The notes under the pieces were generated by a model. It saw only the letters and a list, made by a program, of their open reading frames with translations. It was not told the DNA's origin and did not search any database. The position numbers were made by a program, and so were the translations under genes. Positions 56,501 to 59,358 of a stretch of 64,000 nucleotides of DNA are shown here, one piece after another (the stretch's first letter is position 1; each line of letters starts with the position of its first letter). Source of the DNA: Amblyomma americanum (taxonomy: Eukaryota; Arthropoda; Arachnida; Ixodida; Ixodidae); the NCBI RefSeq assembly GCF_052857255.1, contig NC_135497.1, positions 193,801,632 through 193,865,631 on the forward strand, written 5' to 3'.

Positions 56501-59223
56501 AAGGTGACAGTCTCCAGAGCACTTTCCTGCTGTGACAATTTTGCTAAGAGCCCACACGGGCATTGTCGCCGGTGCTGGTGGTCAGCACTTGGAGTTTCAG
56601 CCCAACCTGAGATGTGCTGAGAGTACAGTAAAACCTCGTTGATTCGGAGTTCAAAGGAGTAGAAAAACGTCAGAATTATCCAAATCTCGAATTATCAAAT
56701 GGGCCTCCAAAATTGTCAGAAACCGTTTGCGTGAAAGCGAAATTTATTTGGAGGGAACCTGGGCAATAGTTGTCTCCTTCTAAGATGCAAAACTGCGCGA
56801 CAACAGCGATTTCTCACAGTTCCGTCAAATGTTATTCGTGCACGCCATCGGAGTGGCGGAAGCAGAACTGCTCCACAATAGTAAGGGTCACCACGGCTTC
56901 TTTCAAAGTCTGAAACGGTTGTGCTGGAGCTTCTTCGCATGTGGCGTCGCATGTGAGGAGGCTTCACTGCACAAAGGGCGAACAGCACGTGACGAGTGCG
57001 GAGTTTCGGCGAGCTGGAAGAATGGAAATACCACTGGGATGGAAGCGAGGAAAGTGCGCATTGGCGTGCGGAGCGGCAAGACGACTTCGAAAAAAAAAAA
57101 ACGGCAGCAAGGCAATCGTCATACCAAACGGTGTGCAGCTTGGCTGGCCTGCTGATTTGCGCAGCAGGTAGCTGCCATCACTACAGGCTAACGACGAAGC
57201 TCCGAAAAAACACTATGCGGCCGGACTCTCTTTTGGTGTATCGATGGGAACCTGCCGACCATCAACACGTCTGCCTTTGCTCGCATAGAGGAGCACAAGA
57301 GACAGTGTAATGTGCAACTCAGGCTTGTGGACGAATATCTGGACGATCACCTGAATAGCATGTCTTATATCAACATTGTGCCCCTTCAGGGGCCCATCCG
57401 AATTAACAGATGTGAGCCCTGCGGCATCCAAATAAATGAGCTTTCGAAGCCATAGACTCGCATGGGCGTTTGGCAGGACTCCGGCAGCAGTCCGAATTAT
57501 CCGAATTTCCGAATTAATTGAGGCCAAATTAACAAGTTTTTTTGTAATGTCAGTTGGGAAGCACTAGTCGTGGGAAGTGCATGGTCCGTGACAATGCCAA
57601 TGGCATGACAAACCAACGAGATGGGCCTGAATGTGCCATGACGCCGGTCAGCCAGCAACGCGAGAATGACAGCTATGACACATGGAGGAAAACGAAGGTT
57701 TGCTGTGGCAAGCCAAACTTTGGAGTCACCATGCTGCAGAGAAGCCGAGTCACGTAAAAATGATAAATGATAGTTATGGCGATGGGCACATCCACACGGG
57801 GGGCTTGGGGCTTGATCACTGGGGCACCAGCACCTGCGAACAGGGTGGTAGCACGATGGTGCTCTCAGTAACGGGTGGAGAGAGTGCTCTCTCTCGGGCA
57901 TGTCAACAGCTGAAAGCGTGCTCGTCGCGTGCTGTGTCGTATCAGTCATAGAGTTTCTCATTATTACTTAGAGGGAAAACTCGCATTATTGTCTATGCTG
58001 GTTTCTTAACGAGCACTTCATTCACCCCAAGAATGCCAGGAAGACGAGGCTTCGTGTTTGGCTTGTTTACCGGTGGGCCAAAAATCTGGATTCTGCCTCT
58101 GAATCTGCAGCTGTGCTGTGATGAAATGAAACTATTTTATTAGCGCATTTTTCTGCCCAACAGTAGTCGAGCCAAATAAGAAATCTTATCTTTCCGGCAC
58201 TCCTGCACCTCTTCATGGTAGATGAAGTGCAGTGCCGCCTCCTTTCCCTCTAGGTAATGTTGAGAAACTGTATGGCATCAGTATCGACGTGTCACTGTGA
58301 TCTACACGTCATGAGCACCAGTGCAGTTTCCTTGCGATGTGTGGCAGTTCATGGCTGCTTTATGGTAAACCCCTTCAGCCTAGTATGCGACGATAGGTAC
58401 GTGCTAACCAAAGTGCTCGCGATAAGCCACTACATCATAACTGGGCAACAAACGAATGAGGTTTATTTGGAGCTGAGTCAAGGATTTCATGTGACTGTGT
58501 CCTAAAGGGAGCTACCGCTTAAGTGAATACGCCTTAGCGAGGATTTACTGTATTAGTGTTGAGGTGCTGATGACATCGGCATTCTTGTGTTAAGCAAGAC
58601 AAGGGGGTCATGTCTCTTGGTTTGGTTTATTACCTAAAAACTTGTTCGTTATATGCTATGCTTGTTCGTTATGTGCAAGTTCATGAAGTAAGAGCATAAC
58701 ATATTAAACTCATGTAAAGTGGACTGCTACTATGACTTTCTTGGTGCACTTCTTGCACACTATGTATATGTAAGTCACGATCAACCCGCAAAAGGTTTGG
58801 TAATGTTAGGCACTTTTTCATGTCTTTGCCTATTGCACAATTTTTCCTGTCGCTACCTGTTTCTGCCTTGATAGCACTTAATATTGATCTGTATTTTTTT
58901 CAGGTTGATGTGGATTATGATGTTGGTGACGATTCTTGGAACTATTTGTCACCTTTTGATCCTTTCCAGTGTGAACTCTCCCCACTACAGGTAAACAAAA
59001 AGCATACTCAGTATTGTATTATTGCGTGTCTTGAAGCATTATAGGCTTTCTCAGGGGACTAACTGGAGGCTTTTTTTTCTTGCCAGTATTTCAAAGATCC
59101 AAGCTTGACACCTTATGAAGTGGAGAAGGCCAGACGAGGTAACACACCAGCTGAGATATCAGAGGAAGCCCTCAAAGTGTTTGACAGCTTGTCAGCATTC
59201 ACAGATCGAGAGCATTCTGACAA
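5517..59223 (+). CDS. vir: Virilizer (VIRMA/KIAA1429), N-terminal third, ten exons
   Basis: This is a gene-level model. Joining the ten exons listed separately gives one open frame of 1691 bases that begins in phase 0 and ends two bases into a codon, so the protein continues beyond the window. Virilizer is the nuclear scaffold of the METTL3-METTL14-WTAP m6A writer complex and guides methylation and alternative splicing; in Drosophila it acts in sex determination. The identification rests on the order of conserved blocks: NLDLVQFPKPVYIHEIRIIP in exon 1, a V-E-F-F-V-N-D-L block in exon 2, F-E-Y in exon 3, DGLVLRGWY with LAVYG in exon 4, the Pro-rich and acidic linker, and FEAISSEDE near the end of exon 8. 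Human VIRMA is about 1800 residues, so roughly the first third is here. The start codon exon was not found upstream. The introns are filled with transposon debris. Confidence 0.93.
5630..7304 (+). other. vir intron, 1.7 kb
   Basis: The intron is GT-AG. It is AT-rich with low-complexity ATGCTA-type stretches around 6750-6930. I recognise no transposon or gene in it, and its open frames are short and have no family features. Confidence 0.8.
7305..7391 (+). CDS. vir: vir exon 2 of window
   Basis: The exon is 87 bases: it completes a split Gly codon, adds 28 codons and leaves 2 bases. The acceptor is TTTCTTTTGCAG and the donor AAG|GTAGTA. The translation begins ATNPSEFQVEFFVNDLSKRN and ends STFEKLG. 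This corresponds to the vertebrate segment that reads toward FDRLGSLEY, so the exon continues the N-terminal domain without a gap. Confidence 0.92.
8081..8155 (+). mobile_element. Pogo/Tigger-like element terminus
   Basis: After a TA dinucleotide the sequence CAGTAAAACCTCGATAATTC begins, followed by repeated GATAATTCGAA motifs. It resembles the terminus at 56626, and the reverse complements of the ends at 45977 and 56270. I could not find its partner end, so its extent is unknown. Confidence 0.5.
9801..10364. mobile_element. MITE with TACNGTATTTACTC termini (family M1)
   Basis: The left end (CTGTATTTACTCGCTTAATG) and the right end read in complement (CCGTATTTACTCAAGTAATG) are inverted repeats, both continuing AACCCAC and both flanked by TA. 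The 564-base interior has no coding capacity but holds the GC-rich minisatellite at 10095-10222. Similar termini occur at 25084-25834 and 54969-56134. Confidence 0.75.
10095..10222 (+). repeat. Imperfect GC-rich minisatellite
   Basis: Variants of GGGCGGGCAAGCGGAC, GGCAGGCAAGCAGG and GGACGGATGG are strung together for about 130 bases. It sits inside the MITE 9801-10364. Its C-rich strand gives the repetitive Pro/Cys/Leu open frames on the minus strand, which are not genes. Confidence 0.8.
10880..10925 (+). CDS. vir: vir exon 3 of window (46-base microexon)
   Basis: The acceptor is TCACTTTTCAG and the donor AAG|GTAAGC. One base completes a Ser codon (AG|T), followed by 15 codons, FEYKQNAEIQFMTKK. 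This matches the family position LGSLEY...IIFRPNSK directly before the DGLVLRGWY block. The small size, the intact phase and the good splice sites support it despite its length. Confidence 0.88.
11743..11975 (+). mobile_element. Ruka-type SINE, full length, with target duplication
   Basis: The tRNA-like head (GCCACTGTGGTGGCTCAGTG, B box GGTTCGATCCTGG at about 11801) leads into the Ruka body and tail (AAAGAACCCCAGGTGGTC, GAGCCCTTCACTACGGC, GAGTTGCTTTGGGACATAAA). The 9-base CCTCCTAAA occurs on both sides (11730-11738 and 11976-11984), consistent with a LINE-driven insertion. Confidence 0.85.
13966..14337 (+). mobile_element. RTE-clade LINE, 3' fragment with GAT-repeat tail
   Basis: The stretch contains the C-terminal coding end of an RTE-type reverse transcriptase (13983-14309), a stop and a (GAT)n tail at 14318-14337. 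RTE elements typically end in such short tandem repeats. The 5' part is missing. Confidence 0.85.
13983..14309 (+). pseudogene. RTE-type endonuclease-RT, C-terminal fragment
   Basis: An open frame of 108 codons ends at a natural stop, but it covers only the C-terminal end of a protein normally near 1000 residues. The diagnostic features are KWAWAGHVMRRQDNRWS, TEWVPRE...RSRGRQKVRWADEI, and an ending in R-V-N-W-R-D-M-G-E-A-F. This tail is characteristic of the RTE proteins widespread in arthropods. No endonuclease domain or polymerase palm (FADD-type) motif is present, so it is a 5'-truncated copy. Confidence 0.85.
14553..15454. mobile_element. MITE with TTAAAGGGACTATGCA termini
   Basis: The left end TTAAAAGGGACTATGCAGTG is matched in complement by TGCATAGTCCCTTTAA at the right. 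The element is about 900 bases with no transposase. Its middle (about 14830-15230) is markedly GC- and CpG-richer than the surrounding intron. Confidence 0.7.
15953..16091 (+). CDS. vir: vir exon 4 of window (DGLVLRGWY block)
   Basis: The exon is 139 bases, 46 codons plus 1 base, entered in phase 0. The acceptor is ATTTTCTTACAG and the donor AAGA|GTGAGT. It encodes IPTDGLVLRGWYSAITLAVY and then GIINKVVREP followed by a run of prolines (SPPPPPPPQASLP). DGLVLRGWY, the LA-YG block and the polyproline stretch occur in the same order in vertebrate VIRMA. This is the strongest single exon for identification. Confidence 0.96.
17391..17529. repeat. Fold-back inverted repeat
   Basis: The left arm AGCACACAAAAGAAGACAGG continues ACAAGCGCAAA and, after a short interruption, TAAATTTAGGACGC. 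The right arm mirrors it: GCATCCTAAATTTTGCGCTT, GTCCGTGTCTTCTT, then TGTCTTCTTTTGTGTGCT. Transcribed, it would form a long imperfect hairpin with a loop of about 20 bases. Confidence 0.8.
18265..18428 (+). repeat. 85-base tandem duplication, two copies
   Basis: Both units start TGACCCCATGCAGTGGTATT and end TGCTTCCAAGCAAGAA or CGCTTCCAAGCAAGAA. Unit 1 is 18265-18349. Unit 2 starts at 18350 and lacks a 6-base ATTTGC segment. The copies are otherwise nearly identical, so the duplication is recent. Unit 1 is flanked upstream by repeated AAGATGAAC/AAGGTGAAC motifs. Confidence 0.85.
18550..21305 (-). mobile_element. Mutator-like (MULE) DNA transposon, decayed
   Basis: It encloses a two-part Mutator-type transposase on the minus strand. 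Possible ends are GCGCTTAAGGT at 18550 and ACCTTAACGC at about 21294-21303, short and imperfect inverted repeats. I could not establish a 9-11 base target duplication, so the borders are tentative. Long A/T homopolymer stretches flank the coding part. Confidence 0.6.
19119..20814 (-). pseudogene. Mutator-like transposase, interrupted
   Basis: Two minus-strand frames (20814 to 19822, 330 codons; 19718 to 19119, 199 codons) are parts of one protein of about 560 residues. The N-terminal part has a basic start, a zinc-type Cys cluster (CPEC near residue 76, CDAC near 102), GTWQRRGHSSLNG near 200 and DFYGDGDSKSHAAI near 293-306. The C-terminal part has CLHGKTQNANESFNDMIWQR, typical of this animal Mutator group. 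A frameshift and an in-frame stop around 19800-19825 separate them. The residue before GTW, usually Asp, is His (codon 20218-20220), so a catalytic position seems lost. It is not a host gene. Confidence 0.85.
21420..21552 (+). mobile_element. Second SINE family, 3' half
   Basis: The blocks AAAATGCTTGGGAAATGGGT, CTTTTACCCCACCTTGAGTA, GCCATGGCACTCTTTGGCCA and a CATTATCATCA tail match the 3' half of the copies at 985-1222 and 37779-38032. The tRNA head is absent. Confidence 0.75.
24241..24938. mobile_element. MITE with CACACGGGCA termini (family M2)
   Basis: The left end CACCCCTGTCACACGGGCAC is mirrored at the right by TGCCCGTGTGACAGGTGT. Subterminal parts also pair: TTTCAAATGGC with its partner GGCCTTTGAAA. 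The 0.7 kb interior has no coding sequence. A second, more diverged copy lies in reverse at 59407-60173. Confidence 0.75.
25084..25834. mobile_element. MITE with TACCGTATTTTCCGG termini (family M1)
   Basis: The left end CCGTATTTTCCGGTGCTTAA is mirrored at the right by TTGACCGGAAAATACGG. Both ends are flanked by TA (25082-25083, 25835-25836). The interior is non-coding. The outer bases are shared with 9801-10364 and 54969-56134. Confidence 0.8.
26048..26312. mobile_element. Short fold-back element
   Basis: The left arm TGTTTTGATTTCGGTTTCAA continues CAGCCGAA. The right arm CGGCTGTTGAAACCGAAACC continues GAAACAGC. The arms are about 28 bases and the total 265 bases. The interior contains a further imperfect pair around CCTCAACAGCCGG and CGAATGAGGAAGC. 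Confidence 0.65.
27687..27892 (+). CDS. vir: vir exon 5 of window (Pro/Ser-rich linker)
   Basis: The exon is 206 bases: two bases complete a Lys codon (A|AA), followed by 68 codons ending in phase 0. The acceptor is ATCTCTGGCAG and the donor CAG|GTACAC. The sequence is Pro-, Gly- and Ser-rich (KPPQRPPDFERGSESSIPL, then a Gly/Pro-rich stretch ending SWAAQNSQ), as expected for the disordered linker after the polyproline. It is assigned because it is the only stretch in the 16.7 kb between exons 4 and 6 that bridges phase 1 to phase 0 with good splice sites. Sequence conservation is too weak to add proof. Confidence 0.8.
28289..29333. mobile_element. Tigger-like element, internally deleted
   Basis: The left end CAGTCGAGCCCGCTTATAAC is matched in complement at the right end, which reads CGTTATATGTGGGCTCGACTG. 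TA flanks both (28287-28288 and 29334-29335). It is 1045 bases long and holds only the C-terminal piece of a transposase in antisense plus GC-rich filler. Long frames in the filler are chance. Confidence 0.88.
28486..28788 (-). pseudogene. Tigger transposase C-terminal remnant
   Basis: The minus-strand frame reads LWQRVVDSDMG, then an acidic segment around DYISVDDDADPAEPRTDEGI and EVRDESNAEESDEDE, and ends AMSYIERLRQLVY...DDSTLLL. Pogo/Tigger transposases carry such an acidic tail followed by a short leucine-rich helix after the DDE domain. The catalytic part is gone. The assignment depends on this pattern and on the Tigger termini around it. Confidence 0.65.
29781..29836 (+). repeat. 28-base tandem duplication
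   Basis: TGGACTACAGTTGAATCTGA followed by TAGGACAA occurs twice in direct succession, from 29781 and from 29809, almost unchanged. The motif resembles part of a Tigger terminus (CAGTTGAATCTGATAGGAC). Confidence 0.85.
30357..30515 (-). pseudogene. Pogo-like transposase C-terminal tail
   Basis: The minus-strand frame reads SVSTNIVSRSFKVIKISDSL, DSTEEDFLQDAH and a Ser/Asp-rich end KSEDSKSDDD followed by TAA. A W-x-S-V/I-x-x-x-I-x-x-SF segment followed by DGTEDD and an acidic tail is typical of one arthropod pogo-type transposase group. Upstream parts of the enzyme are not readable. The AT-rich TGCGTATAAATGCATATAAG near 30185 may belong to the element's terminal region. Confidence 0.55.
32340..32431. 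mobile_element. Tigger-like element right terminus
   Basis: The stretch has repeated TTTTTCGG motifs and ends AAATCAGTCGTCGACTG next to TA (32432-32433), the same CAGTCG...TA border used by the other Tigger copies here. No matching left end was found with certainty; similar TTTTCGG motifs near 31390-31480 may lie inside the same element. Confidence 0.45.
32768..32893 (+). CDS. vir: vir exon 6 of window (Ser/Gln-rich linker)
   Basis: The exon is exactly 42 codons in phase 0. The acceptor is CTTTCTACACAG and the donor AAG|GTAAGA. The translation is Ser/Gln-rich and polar (EASQKSWEGSGSSHSQQKAA, then SLQQSKGSQQTSRFLSPPDSK), in keeping with a disordered linker. The other frames would also be open, but only this one joins both neighbours in phase. 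Confidence 0.85.
33135..33980. mobile_element. Tigger-like MITE
   Basis: The left end CAGTCGTGCCTCGTTAATAT is matched in complement by the right end GGTCACGACTG, preceded by CCTATTAACA. TA flanks both (33133-33134, 33981-33982). The 846-base interior has no transposase. The 237-codon frame within it is a chance frame across the simple repeat. Confidence 0.85.
33572..33680 (+). repeat. Compound microsatellite (TGCG/GC, AC, AGAC, AG)
   Basis: GTGCGTGCGTGCGTGCGCGC gives way to CACGCACACACAGACGCACA, then (ACAG)n for about 40 bases and (AG)n. The GTGCG and CGCAC runs are mutually complementary, so the site can form a short hairpin. Confidence 0.95.
34321..34562 (+). mobile_element. Ruka-type SINE, full length, with target duplication
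   Basis: The head GCCGCCGCGGTGGCTCGGTT, the B box GGGTTCAATCATGG, the body GGAGGTGAAATTCTAGAGGC and the tail GGGACGTTAAACCCCCATAA with (ACCAA)n are all present. The flanks ACATCTTCAT (34311-34320) and ACATCTTCGT (34563-34572) form a 10-base duplication with one mismatch. It lies at the edge of the Ty3/gypsy remnant. Confidence 0.9.
34600..35945 (-). pseudogene. Ty3/gypsy retrotransposon pol remnant (integrase region)
   Basis: Minus-strand frames in order show an integrase zinc-type segment (RLQCRYYWREMFSSL...CLDCRRCK at about 35650-35540) and the start of the catalytic core (RPFDRIGIDFYETLPSFPSG, NRWVIFTTDHLMRYAE, about 35470-35370). The later core follows in another frame (SPDHSNWDLVLPFVMYAYNT, GYSAFILLYGREP, about 35130-35020), and then a tail with VNVSHLKRY near 34660. 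Frameshifts separate the parts. A run of 31 G replaces sequence between the zinc segment and the core. No LTR was identified. The left limit is approximate and the right side ends at the assembly gap. Confidence 0.82.
35526..35556 (+). repeat. 31-base G homopolymer
   Basis: An uninterrupted run of G lies inside the integrase remnant; on the minus strand it reads as polyproline. It could be a real expansion or an assembly artefact, and the N gap 390 bases further on suggests a difficult region. Confidence 0.9.
35948..36047. other. Assembly gap (100 N)
   Basis: There are exactly 100 unknown bases, the customary placeholder for a gap of unknown size in a scaffold. The frames that run across it are meaningless. 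Confidence 0.98.
36105..36190 (-). repeat. Repeat shared with 45532-45620
   Basis: On the minus strand it reads GTGAAGACTCCACCTG, GGTGGTGTTTAGGGGGAT and CTGCCACCTGCCAACTGTCC. The same order with small changes occurs on the + strand at 45532-45620 (GTGAAGCCTCTATCTGCC, GGTGGTGTTTAGGGGGATAT, CCACCTGCCGACCGTC). The family is unknown. Confidence 0.7.
36541..36997. mobile_element. MITE with TTAAAGCGAAAGCTTTA-like termini (family M3)
   Basis: The left end is TTTTAAAGCGAAAGCTTTAC, and the right end in complement reads GGTTAAAGCTTGAGCTATT. It resembles the ends at 44268 and 54284 (TTAAAGGCGAAGCTT). It encloses GC-rich sequence and a tRNA-like segment near its right side. The borders are approximate. 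Confidence 0.45.
36921..36985 (-). pseudogene. tRNA-like segment with A and B boxes
   Basis: On the minus strand it has an A-box-like TGGCGGAGTGG (36969-36979) and a good B box GGTTCGATTCC (36927-36937) at normal spacing, followed by a T-rich run. The acceptor stem does not pair and the anticodon arm has a mismatch, so it is more likely an internal pol III promoter of a repeat than a working tRNA. Confidence 0.55.
37483..37622 (+). CDS. vir: vir exon 7 of window (charged Ser-rich linker)
   Basis: The exon is 140 bases, 46 codons plus 2 bases, in phase 0. The acceptor is TGTACTTGCAG and the donor CAG|GTACTA. The translation is DRYTPPPIKRESDHAASAET, then SSPGRESSGSGGKRRDSTHQ and KEHEDP, a polar, disordered and partly RS-like segment. 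The 2-base remainder joins exon 8 to give Arg-Arg-Arg-Ser-Ser-Ser. Confidence 0.9.
37779..38032 (+). mobile_element. Second tRNA-type SINE family, full copy
   Basis: A tRNA-like head (GATGTGGTGGCCTTGTGGTT, degenerate B box GTTCAGTCCCC) is followed by CAGTGGGTACACGCTTTCC, GGGGTGAAATGCTTGGAAAA, TCACCCCACCCTGAGTAGAG and an ATCATCATTAT tail. It is more diverged than the copy at 985-1222. Confidence 0.75.
38512..39738. mobile_element. Tigger-like element, nested
   Basis: It starts after TA with CAGTTCAATCCAGATGTAAC, and CACTGTAACGAAATC motifs follow. The right end reads TTCGTTAAATCGGGGGTTAA CAG before TA. Read in complement this matches the left end imperfectly. There is no transposase frame. Confidence 0.5.
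40774..42780 (-). pseudogene. hAT (ZBED-type) transposase, broken into several frames
   Basis: The N-terminal frame near 42600-42430 has a BED-type zinc finger: W-K-H-F-V-K-D, CKTC, then L-R-N-K-H-Y-A-L-H. Downstream frames (42420-42019, 42022-41798, 41794-41357, 41360-40950) carry decayed parts of the RNase H-like core. The last frame has the hAT C-terminal dimerisation block YLAVPATQVPSEKLFSTAGN followed by VTSRREKLLPDHVQQLLFF (about 40950-40830). At least four frame changes separate these parts. It is a dead transposase and not a ZBED host gene. Confidence 0.85.
44268..44808. mobile_element. MITE, AAGCTTCGCCTTTAAGAG end (family M3)
   Basis: The left end is AAGCTTCGCCTTTAAGAG and the right end CCCTTAACGCTGTTGCGTTAAAA. 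The same two ends occur in reverse order at 54022-54284, which identifies a family. The interior is GC-rich and non-coding. It is nested inside the hAT element. Confidence 0.65.
45532..45620 (+). repeat. Repeat shared with 36105-36190
   Basis: This is the + strand copy of the repeat described at 36105-36190 (minus strand), recognised by GGTGGTGTTTAGGGGGATAT and the following CACCTGCC and CTCTCT-rich tract. It sits about 300 bases beyond the right end of the Tigger-like shell. Confidence 0.7.
45895..45977. mobile_element. Pogo/Tigger-like right terminus
   Basis: The stretch has repeated CGATAATAGAAC and CGGATAATTCGAAC motifs, then TTCCGGTTCCTTGAAGTTCA and an ending AGCTTTTACTG before TA. It matches the right end at 56205-56270 and, in complement, the left ends at 8081 and 56626. 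Its left partner was not found. Confidence 0.55.
45983..46560 (-). pseudogene. LINE RNase H fragment (I/R1-type)
   Basis: The minus-strand frames contain a degenerate RNase H domain: a YKDGS (normally Y-T-DGS) segment near 46190, SIFTGECYAV (catalytic Glu) near 46080 and IIYTDSLNMF near 46000. Upstream frames with HYLHGIDST and PPWYRFHKIW resemble the linker between polymerase and RNase H in I- and R1-like LINEs. Several stops and frameshifts are present. No polymerase palm motif remains. Confidence 0.65.
47669..49317 (+). pseudogene. Tigger transposase (CENP-B-type DNA binding, DDE_1)
   Basis: It starts with MPAVKRQNFTISTKMEIIKR, a psq-type helix-turn-helix (to about residue 55), then a CENP-B-type second DNA-binding domain (about residues 70-140, ending GWLQRFKECH). 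A DDE_1 core follows. The three catalytic Asp residues are visible in FHADETALLW, LLFDNCSAYH and LQPLDQGVI. Two in-frame stops (TAA at 48131-48133, TGA at 48641-48643) and a frameshift near 49050-49065 break it. In the shifted frame the C-terminus ends KKQKTIGYYFSC and TAA. A 105-base duplication (48845-49054) lies in the acidic tail. Confidence 0.93.
48845..49054 (+). repeat. 105-base (35-codon) tandem duplication in Tigger tail
   Basis: The unit beginning GAGGAACTTGACGACTTGTT is repeated from 48950 with only a few substitutions. The length is a multiple of three, so the frame is kept. It duplicates an acidic EELDDLLTQLSEFPG segment. Confidence 0.95.
50601..51023. mobile_element. MITE with TTAAAGG termini (family M4)
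   Basis: The left end TTAAAGGTAAACTGAAGACA is mirrored at the right by CAGTACCCCTTTAA (complement TTAAAGGGGTACTGAGGA). The left part (AATTGAAGTTGGCCTGTATC, GGGTACTGTGTTCTAATCAC) is repeated at 63918-64000. TTAA at both ends may be part of the repeat or a target duplication. Confidence 0.7.
51448..52057 (+). CDS. vir: vir exon 8 of window (SP/TP-rich and acidic region)
   Basis: The exon is 610 bases: one base completes Arg (AG|G), followed by 203 codons. The acceptor is TTCATATTTGCAG. It begins RRSSSEGIIRVIDPRRPSTP and continues as a dense run of SP and TP dipeptides (PASPPIHSPRPRTPPKTPPM). Acidic stretches follow (DEGDDELDDDRE) and a FEAISSEDE block near the end that matches YEQISSDED of vertebrate VIRMA. 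The donor chosen is ATG|GCAAGT, a GC donor, because it alone gives phase 0 right after DGDNDIGM. A GT donor at 52106 would also be in phase, but adds 16 mainly hydrophobic residues. Confidence 0.92.
52058..52063 (+). promoter_or_regulatory. Probable GC-AG splice donor
   Basis: ATG|GCAAGT fits the GC-donor consensus at positions -1 and +3 to +6, compensating for C at +2. The GT at 52062 would leave phase 1, which opens stop codons in the next exon. The GT at 52106-52107 (AAG|GTATTG) is in phase but weaker. Confidence 0.65.
52250..52477 (+). mobile_element. Ruka-type SINE, full length, 13-base duplication
   Basis: The head GCCGCCGCAGTGGCTCAGTG, the B box GTTCGATCCCGGC, the body GGAGGTGAAATTCTAGAGGC and the tail GGGACGTTAAACCCCATAAA are intact. 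CAACCTTGTGGCA occurs exactly on both sides (52237-52249 and 52478-52490). The perfect duplication marks this as one of the youngest insertions here. Confidence 0.95.
53052..53187 (+). repeat. 68-base tandem duplication
   Basis: ACTTCCACTA-CAATTGAGTATCTACGT followed by TCGAGTGAAATTTAGTGAA and AGACAT occurs from 53052 and again from 53120 with about ten differences. It lies directly before the duplication at 53224. Confidence 0.85.
53224..53340 (+). repeat. 58-base tandem duplication at a Tigger-like border
   Basis: AATACCCCCTAACTGAAAAA followed by CATAGACTTGCAATAATTCA and AACCCGGAT occurs from 53224 and again from 53282. The second half of the unit is the left terminal sequence of the element that follows, so the duplication covers an insertion border. 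Confidence 0.85.
54022..54284. mobile_element. MITE family M3, reverse copy
   Basis: It begins TTTTTAACGCGAGAGCGTTA and ends GCTCTTAAAGGCGAAGCTT. These are the two ends of the 44268-44808 element in complement. A C-rich run near 54174-54191 lies inside. The interior is GC-rich and non-coding. Confidence 0.7.
54447..54560 (-). mobile_element. Second SINE family, fragment
   Basis: AGTAAGCCGAGCACCAGGCC, AGCTTGTGCCCATT and ACCGGTGGGTAACCGG match the middle of the reverse copy at 673-929 (AAGCTGAGCACCAGACCAGG, CACCGGTGGGTACCCGG). The tail and most of the head are absent. Confidence 0.6.
54969..56134. mobile_element. MITE/element with TACCATATTTGCACG termini (family M1)
   Basis: The left end CCATATTTGCACGATTGTAA continues GCCGGC. 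The right end in complement reads CCGCATTTAAAAAATTGTAA and continues GTCGACC. TA flanks both (54967-54968, 56135-56136). The interior is about 1.1 kb, includes GC-rich stretches and no recognisable transposase. Confidence 0.75.
56626..58550. mobile_element. Tigger-like element with CAGTAAAACCTCG end
   Basis: The left end CAGTAAAACCTCGTTGATTC follows TA at 56624-56625. The right end TTAGCGAGGATTTACTG precedes TA at 58551-58552. The outer 13 bases pair well and the next ones poorly. Internal TCCGAATTATCCGAATTTCC motifs near 57490 could be an end of another nested element. No transposase frame was recognised. Confidence 0.55.
58904..58990 (+). CDS. vir: vir exon 9 of window
   Basis: The exon is exactly 29 codons in phase 0. 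The acceptor is CTGTATTTTTTTCAG and the donor CAG|GTAAAC. The translation VDVDYDVGDDSWNYLSPFDP continues FQCELSPLQ. It aligns with the vertebrate segment FDVEYTAEDL...TYDPYDREL-PL, which directly follows the ISSDED block, so the order is conserved. Asp/Tyr richness and the F-D-P-F motif are the visible features. Confidence 0.92.
58991..59086 (+). other. vir short intron, 96 bases
   Basis: The intron runs from GTAAAC to TTGCCAG. It is a multiple of three but contains an in-frame TAG, so retention would truncate the protein. No insertion is present, in contrast to all other introns of this gene in the window. Confidence 0.9.
59087..59223 (+). CDS. vir: vir exon 10 of window
   Basis: The exon is 137 bases, 45 codons plus 2 bases, entered in phase 0. 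The acceptor is TTTTTCTTGCCAG and the donor CAA|GTAAGT. The translation YFKDPSLTPYEVEKARRGNT continues PAEISEEALKVFDSLSAFTD and REHSDK. The first residues correspond to the LYF...T-F-E-I-E-I region of VIRMA. The protein must continue into downstream exons beyond the window with the alpha-helical repeat body. Confidence 0.9.
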
Positions 59224-59245
59224 GTAAGTCTGCCTGTGGAATGTA

Positions 59246-59290
59246 CAGTTAAACCTGGATATAACAGAATTCAGAAAAGTCTGCAATTTT
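59246..59290 (+). mobile_element. Short Tigger-like terminal fragment
   Basis: TACAGTTAAACCTGGATATA followed by ACAGAATTCAG has the form of a Tigger left end (TA, CAGT-AAACC, then a TATAAC motif). No right end was found nearby. Confidence 0.4.
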
Positions 59291-59358
59291 TCGTTGCATG
59301 CAGTTTTCGTGTGAAGACTCGAAATGATAGCACAGAATGAACATTAAAATAAAAAAAT

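Larger units (their letters stand above)
52058..58903 (+). other. vir intron, 6.8 kb
   Basis: The intron probably runs from GC to AG. It contains a Ruka SINE, two tandem duplications (53052-53187, 53224-53340), a Tigger-like shell (about 53311-56270) with nested elements, and a Tigger-like element (56626-58550). The stretches 52491-53050 and 58560-58900 show nothing I recognise. Confidence 0.75.
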
